The notes beneath the pieces are model-generated. The model did no database searches. It saw nothing but the letters and a program-made list of their open reading frames with translations, and was not told the origin of the DNA. A program made the position numbers and the translations under genes. A stretch of 64,000 bases of DNA from Udeniomyces pyricola (lineage: Eukaryota; Basidiomycota; Tremellomycetes; Cystofilobasidiales; Mrakiaceae): the NCBI GenBank assembly GCA_039545295.1, contig BCIK01000002.1, positions 126,496 through 190,495 of the forward strand, read 5' to 3'. Shown here in pieces: positions 57,401 to 64,000 of the stretch; the stretch's first letter is position 1, and each line of letters begins with the position of its first letter.

Positions 57401-58269
57401 TCGTCGAATCGGCCCCTCTTCGTCTCGGGCTTCTCAGGAGACTACCTTGATGTCGCTGACGTCGTGTTACAGATGCAAAACTTCAAGATCATGGATGTCA
57501 CGACTAAAGCTAAGGAAACAGCAATCGCGTTCCCTTCGTCTGTACTCGAGCATGAGAGTAAGTTGATCGCCNCCNCNCCCCCCCCCCCCCTTCCCCCTGG
57601 ATCTGCTGGAATGATGGGAGCATACATCTGACGTTCTGTCTGAGATTGACCGAATTGATAACCTGTCAATCCATGATCTCCTTCTTGACAGCCCAGACGT
57701 TCGGCCCCCTTCGTTCCCGATCCATCCTGCCTTCCTCACTTCTTCCTCCTCAGTTCCTCATCGACCCCAAATCGAACCGCATCAAAGCCGCCTCCGTCAT
57801 CTCTCTCCAACACGGTTCCTTGGCTTCTTCCCCGATCGATCTCTCTGCGCTCGTCAACCTCGTCTCTGTCTCCCAGACTCGCGCGATCCCTTACATCCTC
57901 GAAGCTGCCGGTCGAGATCTGCGCAGTGAGGTGCCCATCGACTTTGAGCAGTGGGTCGAAGGGATCGAAAGGGTCTTGGAGCAAGAAGGGGGATTGGATA
58001 AGATTGTCGAGAGGGCGGGGAGGAGGTTGGATGGGTGTTTGGCTAGACCGAGGATGAGTGAGATCAGAGCCGTTATCAACCGATTGGTGAGTCGCACGAA
58101 CATCACACCAGATCGTTCATTGTTGAGATCGGTATCTCGATAAGAACAGGAAGCAGCAGCCAGAAGGAACGTGCCTGGTCTTTCACTCACGCCAACGTTG
58201 ACTCACATTGATGTTCTCACTTTTTGTGGTCGTCGTTACATGTAGCGGAGTCTTCAAGCGTCTCAATGA
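54440..58269 (+). CDS. Predicted ABC-class ATPase with N-terminal RGG-rich tail
   Basis: Matches the 'predicted ATPase of the ABC class' family, found in bacteria and fungi, of unknown substrate. About 11 exons. The N-terminus (MADKAAYYKSLG) is followed by a Gly/Arg-rich RGG-type tract (about residues 13-38). The family N-terminal domain follows: SVVLGLDRSSYGGYNRLR, YTLDLLHIQADPYAPPTQAR and IALSHYLLQAFHHRLN. Then QVLETTACLIGEQGDLEVRF, GRTILAQACAHLL and DVRFFISCIEDQQELRDRLP. The P-loop is EIVVICGGGYHGKSTLLNVL (GxxxxGKST). ISPFITNLPGGKDT, STTDASGSTSCAASLIEALE, RMICLDEDTCATN, GVTVVLVIGAC, GDYLDVADVVLQMQNFKI and RPRMSEIRAVINRL follow, ending RSLQASQ. A start at an upstream ATG (about 54203) would add a basic, mitochondrial-like leader. 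Ns at 57572-57577 lie in an intron poly-C run. Confidence 0.85.
57572..57590. other. Ambiguous bases at a poly-C tract (assembly uncertainty)
   Basis: Three Ns are interspersed with C at the edge of a C run inside an intron of the ABC-class ATPase gene. Single Ns also occur at 14406 and 33427, each beside a poly-G run. The true length of these homopolymers is unknown. Confidence 0.9.
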
Positions 58270-58741
58270 TTGTTGGAAGATGAGGTGGAGCCAAGACCGT
58301 GAGAATTCGGTCAAGATAGGCTGCTCATTGAGTGGAAAAATATGACGTCAGGCGGATTCTAAAAGATCCTGCACGTCACTGCACTGTGACATAATGAGAA
58401 TCTCCAACCATATAAGACGGACTGAAGAAGAAGACGAAAAGAAACAATACTAGATCCCTTTATACATCCGTCGATGTATATGGAGTCAGTGTATGTGCAG
58501 GGAAAGCCTCAATGCGATCGGGTTAGACAGTGGCGTACAGTCATTGCTAACGGCAGGCTACCGCAGGGTCATGCATATCAGGGGTCTTCAGAACACCTCA
58601 GAGTAAGCGATCAGCGCTAATCATGGTTAGGATGGACGTGGGTGGTGATTAATTAGGTAAAATAAAAGGGAGGTTTGCCCTGATCATGAGGGACCCCCTT
58701 TAATTATATATATGCATGCGTTGCCGGTTTGTGATTGAGGC
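58270..58741. other. Intergenic spacer
   Basis: About 470 nt after the ABC-class ATPase. The right end carries an AT-rich block that could be a core promoter for the small ORF that follows. Nothing else seen. Confidence 0.4.
58703..58715 (+). promoter_or_regulatory. TATA-like element before small ORF
   Basis: An alternating TA run (AATTATATATATG) about 30 nt before the ATG at 58742. The spacing is short for a fungal promoter, but such a run is uncommon nearby. Confidence 0.3.
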
Positions 58742-59095
58742 ATGTCCAGCGTCCACTCCGGCCCTATCCTGCTCGACCTCTGCCGGTCTCATTTCACCTC
58801 CGTCTCTAGATCCTCACAAATGGAACAAGAACCCACCTCTTACGAGGCCCATTTTGCCCTAGCAGAACAAGAGCTGATTCGTGCTCAGGCACAGGCTGCC
58901 AAGTCGGACGGCGTCTGGGCGGAAGCTCGCGACCCAGCGGGCATGCATGCCCTTGCTGATGTTGCTGCAGGCCGGAACAAAGTCGACTATGTCCCCCTCG
59001 TCTGGACCAAGGCCTCGCCACTTGTCCCATGGTCGCTCGACACTATATCGGCTACCACACATCCACTCGCGTCCTCAGAGGTCATCTCCGGCTAG
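58742..59095 (+). CDS. Small hypothetical ORF, 117 aa, doubtful
   Basis: I do not recognise this. The frame reads MSSVHSGPILLDLCRSHF, then a more protein-like part from MEQEPTSYEAHFALAEQELI through QAAKSDGVWAEARD and NKVDYVPLVWTKAS. It has a helical Ala/Glu-rich middle and no signal peptide. A different frame just downstream (about 59100-59253: TIGGPLLDSPCETPVLDYVL) also looks protein-like, so this may be two exons of one gene, a decayed gene with a frameshift, or chance. It sits between the ABC-class ATPase and the phosphate transporter, with a TATA-like run in front. Confidence 0.3.
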   Translation: MSSVHSGPILLDLCRSHFTSVSRSSQMEQEPTSYEAHFALAEQELIRAQAQAAKSDGVWAEARDPAGMHALADVAAGRNKVDYVPLVWTKASPLVPWSLDTISATTHPLASSEVISG

Positions 59096-60165
59096 TCTCT
59101 ACCGTCAATCCTCGGCTCGTCCGACGGACCATCGGTGGACCGCTTCTGGACTCTCCCTGCGAAACTCCAGTCTTGGATTATGTCCTGCCTCTCGCAATCG
59201 GAACTTGCGACGTTCGCTCGATGCTCTATCGAACTGTCGGGCCTGAGGCCTGATCATCAACACTTGACCAGCACATGTATATATATATGTCCGGTATAAT
59301 TTACCCTGCACATGCACTGGACGCACGATGCACGTCGATGGCCCGATCATTTATACACATCTTTCATGCTTGGCGTACAAATTAGTTACCGATATAGTTG
59401 CAATGATCAACGAGTTGATGAAATGAGTCGAGCCAGAATCATGGAACACCGGATCAACGATTTGGCGCATGATGGGCGTGCTCGTGCAACCTGACAAAAA
59501 CCGGAGAAAAAAAAAAGGTAACAATTCGATATGTATGCGCAGCGTTGAAGACAAGTCGCTCCTTGTCGATTGTCGCTGCACGTGCGTGTCCGATTTCGGA
59601 ACCTCCTCCTTTCATCCTGCCTCTCTCGCGCGCGAGGTCTTGGCCCCCCTGTCCTCCCTCTTCCCAAGAGAAAGGTCACACGACCTCTGGTGAGGCAGCA
59701 GCGTATACTCAATCTGTTAATCTTTTGCTTGGCCACCAGTCTAAGAATAGAGACCTCCAGAATGTTCACAACGATGCTAAACGGCTGGCAGGAGATCGCA
59801 CGAGCAGAAAAAGATCTGCAAGGATCGCGAGGGAGCAGCAAGGGAAAAAGTCCGTTGCCCATGTTCTCGGCCTGCTCCGTATCCCACAAACGTTTCTTTC
59901 TTCCTGCCCGCTCGCCTTCCTCCACCCGATACCTTCTCGTTCCCCTTCTGACGAACGTGGACAGGCTGAACCGCTCAAAACCACCGAGTTTCTCAATTTC
60001 AGGCCTACTTTTCTATCAACCAACACCTACAGTTCACTTTCTCTCCTCGCCTTCCTCCTCTCCAGCTCAGCTACCCTAAGCCGAGAGACTCTCTTCCTTG
60101 TGATTGTCCAGAATATTCCCTCCCATCCCGTTTCTCCATCCCTTATCTTTCATCAATCGCCAACC
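59096..60165. other. Intergenic region upstream of the phosphate transporter
   Basis: About 1.1 kb. It includes the second protein-like frame noted above (to 59253), then spacer and a pyrimidine-rich leader directly before the ATG at 60166. Long frames crossing 59407-60079 on both strands lack motifs. Confidence 0.45.
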
Positions 60166-62720
60166 ATGTCCGACTCCTACGAGCACGACGTTCAGGAAAA
60201 ACCCATCGCTCTTGAGCACACCACCCTTGACCAACGCAGGCGAGCCGCTCTCCGCGAGATTGACGAGGCCTCGTTCTCTTGGTTCCATGCGAAAGCCGCC
60301 CTTGTTGCTGCCGTCGGTTGTGAGTTTCAGCTTGATCGGATATTATTGTATCTTGGGCGCTTTTTAATTGCTGATGAATATCTCATGCCTTTATCTTACC
60401 AGTCTTCACCGATTCTTACGACGTCTTCGCCATCTCCATCGCTTCTGCCATGATCGGTCGGGTCTACCGAACCAGTGGCACCCTCAGCGCCAATCAGGAC
60501 CTCGGCATCAAAGTTGCCACGCCTGTCGGTACCTTTGTTGGTCAACTTCTCTTCGGATGGCTCGCGGATGTCATCGGTAGGAAAAAGATGTACGGTGTCG
60601 AGGTGAGTTGCTTGGCCCCAAACCCTTTTTTCGTGTGGTTTTAATTTCACTCCTGTTCTGGAACCATAGCCCTGACTGACCTTGCATTTGCGTCTGCTTT
60701 TGTATTCGACCAGCTCATGATTATCATTATCGGAACCCTTGGTCAAGCCGTCGCCGGTCACGGACCAGGAGTGAGCCTAATCGGAGTCATGGTCATGTGG
60801 AGGGTGAGTCAATCGTTTGTTTCAATACACCTGCACTCGGCCAGCCCTGCGCATCGTACTGACGGAAATGACTGCTTTAATCTGGTATTGTCTCAGTTCA
60901 TCATGGGTGTCGGTATTGGGTTAGTTTCTTTTTTATCCTTCTTGCCCGATTTTGCGCTCATCATCCACGGCGGGGACTAACCTGCTTTGATGCATTCTTT
61001 TAGTGGCGACTACCCTCTGTCCGCAGTCATCACCTCCGAGTTTGCTGCTACCCGAACCCGAGGAAGGATGATGGTACGTCGACGATACTTGGACTCCTCT
61101 TTACGCGCCTTCCTTATCTACCCCTAACCGACTCGGCTCTTTTTCCTTTTCTTTTTTTTCTGCTTACAGGCCACCGTCTTCTCCGCTCAAGGTTGGGGTA
61201 ACCTTGGTGCCGCCATTGTTGGCCTTATCTGCGTGGCTGGCTTCAAGCACCAGATCATCCACGACAATGTCAACACCTGGACCCACATCGACTACTGCTG
61301 GCGTATCCTCATCGGTCTCGGTTGCGTTCCCGGTGCCATCGCTCTCTACTTCCGATTGACTATCCCCGAGACTCCGCGATTCACTGTACGTATCTGCTTT
61401 TTCTATCTCTAAGATTGGTCTCCTTACGATCTAGAGACTGACAGCTCCTTGTACCACCTGAATCCGGTAGATGGACATCGAGCGAAATGTCAAGCAAGCC
61501 TCGCAAGATGTCGACACTCTCATCACCACCGGTGGCTTCGTCGTCGACCCCGAGGCCTCTCACGAGAAGGCCGAGGCTCCCAAGGCCAGCTTCAAGGATT
61601 TCGTTAGCTATAATTCCCAGTGGAAGAACGGCAAGGTCCTCCTTGGTTGCGCCTGGTCCTGGTTTGCCCTCGATGTCGCCTTTTATGGCTTGGGACTTAA
61701 CTCGAGCATCGTCTTGACCGCCATCGGTTATGGAGGAACCGCCGCTGCCGGTGCCACTACCGGAGAAAAGGCATACAAGAAGCTGTTCGACATGTGAGTA
61801 AGACGAGCGAGGTCTAGAGTCGAGCAACGCCCTTTCCCCTCCCGCCAGGCCCTTCCGCTGACGCTCGACACAATTCTCGCTTCTAGCTGCGTTGGAAACA
61901 TCATCCTGTCGCTAGGAGGCCTTCTGCCAGGCTACTGGTTCTCCATCCTGTTCATTGATAAGTGGGGACGTAAGCCGATCCAACTCATGGGATTTGTGAT
62001 GTTGACGATAATTTTCTGCATCATGGGCTTCGGGTAAGATCAACTTCCTTCCCAGTGCCCAACATGACGGTCATTTAACTGATTATCCGTATCAATCATC
62101 TTCTTCAATAGTTACGACAAGCTTCTTTCGACCGGATCTGGCAAGAAGGCCTTCATCTTCTTCTACTGCATGGCCAACTTCTTCCAGAACTTTGGACCCA
62201 ACACCACGACCTTTGTTATTCCTGGAGAGGCTTTCCCTACCCGATACCGCTCCACCTCGCACGGTATCTCGTGAGTTACTCCCTGCCCTTTGACTTGATT
62301 GTCTGGCAGCTCTACATGTCGACATGAATTTGCTCCTGACGTAGTCACCTTCTCGTTCCCCATTTAGCGCCGCATCCGGAAAACTCGGAGCCATCGTCGC
62401 CCAGGTCGGATTCTCTCGCCTCAAAGACATTGGAGGCACCAACAAATTTGTCAAGCACATCCTTGAGCTCTTTGCCCTCTTCATGCTTACGTAAGTCTTT
62501 GCCCGCTTCCGCTCTGGTCGCTGTCATAACGATTCACCGAGTCGGAACCTGATCCTTTCTTTCTCTTTCTCGATATCCCTTTCTCCGTTATAGTGGTATC
62601 GCCTCGACTCTTCTCGTGCCCGAAACAAACCAGCGATCTCTCGAAGATATCTCGGGTGAAGACCAAGAGAACTTTGTCCGCGACAAGCGGGAGGTTGCTG
62701 GCCGAGCTGCTCAGGTTTAA
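60166..62720 (+). CDS. PHO84: Inorganic phosphate:H+ symporter, Pho84 type (MFS)
   Basis: Plasma-membrane major facilitator importing phosphate with protons. About ten exons; the frame ends VAGRAAQV at 62720. The N-terminus is cytosolic ([13 protein letters not shown]) and the first helix follows [17 protein letters not shown] and [14 protein letters not shown]. Helix landmarks: [20 protein letters not shown] then [14 protein letters not shown] (MFS loop 2-3 signature), [19 protein letters not shown] (phosphate-transporter signature), [31 protein letters not shown] before the central loop, [40 protein letters not shown], and [20 protein letters not shown] with [20 protein letters not shown]. 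The final helix is followed by [15 protein letters not shown]. These match the Pho84/PiPT group rather than sugar porters. Expression is expected to respond to phosphate, but I saw no clear Pho4-type site in the proximal leader. Confidence 0.93.
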
Positions 62721-64000
62721 TCCGACGACCTAGCACTATTTCTTTTACCCTTTTATCTTCCTCTGTGCTCCCTCTATCTTTGTGTGCTCCGTTTTCTTCG
62801 GAGCTTCTTACTTTACTTGACACTTTTCTCTTCCTACATTCATCACCCTCCATTGGTTCTTTTCATTCCTCTCGGGCTCCTCGTTTCTTTCTCTGTAACA
62901 TTGATCGTTCGCCTGTTCCAACATTCCAACATCCTTTCGGCCCATTTATCTTTATTTTGAGGCATGCTCCACATCCAACTTAGATCGTCCACTCGCATTT
63001 CTTTCCCTCTTTCTTCTTAAAAATCTATGCAATCTCTATCGTATAACTTGGGGTTCCTGTCGAGCTTGTACGAAGCAGTCGAACGAGAATAGTCTCGATT
63101 TGATGACAAGAGCGCGACATTCTGTAGTAAATGGATTACTCGTGGACTGAACACTGGCAGCTGTCAGCGCCTTCGATCGTAAGACGACACCCATCGCTAA
63201 TTGACGCTTGAGAGAGCCTTGAAGAGGATAATGAAGAATTTGAACGTCAAAAGGCGAAGGGGGAGGAAGATGATAGCACGCGTCAGGCTGCGCGAACGAT
63301 AGACCATGATTATATGACGAAGTCAGTAGCGTGGGACAACGGTTGGAGACAACGTGCGGACAAGCCAAGCACTCAAGCGCGTTGAGACGTTGAGGAATGA
63401 TCAGCACAGCCTGGTCGAACCGAGAGCGTTGATCTTTTCGAACAGCTGCAGGCCGGTTGGACGTCAGTGTAGGTTGGTTGTAAGTGTTCTTGTAGCATCG
63501 AAGCGATGAAGATTGGGTGTGAGACGAGTACTCGTGTACATCGGCATGCAGGATATGCATGCTAATAAATACGTCGCGGACGCGTCCGGTTCTATCTGGG
63601 TGGTGGCGTGAAGCTTGAAGCTGACCGGATCGAGACGGAAGGACTCGCGTCTATGAGTTTTGGTTGGCAAGGGTGCGTGCGAGGTCCGCGCGGCACGCGT
63701 CTGACGCGATCTGACGATCTGAGATCTGACGTCTGCCCTCCCAAAACCGCCCACACTCTCTCGGCATGCACACTAACTTAGCTGATACATGCCCGCCCTC
63801 CCAGATCCCACGTACTGGGTCTCGGGATGTCAACTTTCGTCTCTCTATCCTTATTACTATTCAATCTGCCCATCGGACACTGACAGTTGCTAACTACCAC
63901 TGCACTGACTGACCTTTGACCATCACCATCACCTTACTCCACTACGCTCTCACTACACCTCTCACCGCGTCCGCTCTCATTCCCAGCAACCGCATTCACC
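62721..64000. other. Terminal intergenic region
   Basis: The first 300 nt are T/C-rich and probably the transporter 3' UTR. From about 63040 no frame shows a family motif. A cluster of TCTGACG repeats lies at 63709-63740, and the last 100 nt are CA/TC-rich like a 5' leader, suggesting a gene starting beyond the window. Confidence 0.45.
63709..63740. repeat. Cluster of TCTGACG heptamers
   Basis: Three copies of TCTGACG, two of them preceded by GA, occur within about 32 nt, interspersed with AGATCT. This could be a protein-binding array or a short degenerate tandem repeat. Confidence 0.6.

Noticed and set aside
59407..60079. Long frames on both strands before the phosphate transporter
   Set aside because: Low-complexity leader and spacer sequence; no conserved block, and both strands are open equally.

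Overview
The window is nuclear DNA of an intron-rich fungus, most likely a basidiomycete and tentatively a Tremellomycetes-type yeast. Almost every gene has several short introns (usually about 50-150 nt, GT..AG); the aldolase gene alone has 11 exons and the glucosyltransferase more than 15. Coding sequence uses many CGA arginine codons, and spacers are pyrimidine-rich or contain long homopolymers. The gene set (WSC-domain wall proteins, GH71 alpha-1,3-glucanase, FEX fluoride channel, NCA2, Pho84-type phosphate transporter) is fungal. There is no operon, CRISPR array, insertion sequence or convincing tRNA/rRNA gene. Exon limits were found by hand from frame, splice signals and family conservation; I say where reading phases close exactly.

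Layout: 1-2087 (-) 5' part of a DENN-domain protein, cut by the window edge; 3975-6504 (+) secreted two-WSC protein with a Ser/Ala linker built from repeated symmetric exons; 7536-9758 (-) FEX fluoride channel, divergent from 10068-13459 (+) NCA2; 14592-17076 (+) class II fructose-bisphosphate aldolase; 17761-22977 (+) GT28-type sterol/lipid glucosyltransferase with a VPS13-like C-terminal segment; 23606-24976 (-) NC2-beta/DR1.

From 25530 to 38526 lies a block dominated by unrecognised, probably mitochondrial proteins. It contains two separate divergent paralogue pairs: 25530-27470 (+) with 36215-38526 (-), and 30228-32500 (-) with 33924-35797 (-). An unrecognised five- or six-exon gene (27859-29200) sits inside the block.

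After it come an alpha/beta-hydrolase-like membrane protein (39161-41366, -), an F-box-like protein (41962-43089, +), a GH71 glucanase with three N-terminal WSC domains (44201-about 49473, +), ribosomal protein uL16/RPL10 (52295-53614, +), an RGG-tailed ABC-class predicted ATPase (54440-58269, +), a doubtful small ORF (58742-59095, +) and a Pho84-like phosphate:H+ symporter (60166-62720, +).

Functionally this is ordinary chromosome: glycolysis, translation, transcription repression, phosphate uptake and fluoride export, plus two cell-wall genes that share WSC modules. The least ordinary parts are the exon-repeat linker of the first WSC gene, the paralogue-dense mitochondrial-like block, and two domain combinations (glucosyltransferase plus VPS13-like tail; RGG tail plus ABC-class ATPase). 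I saw no new defence or mobile system.
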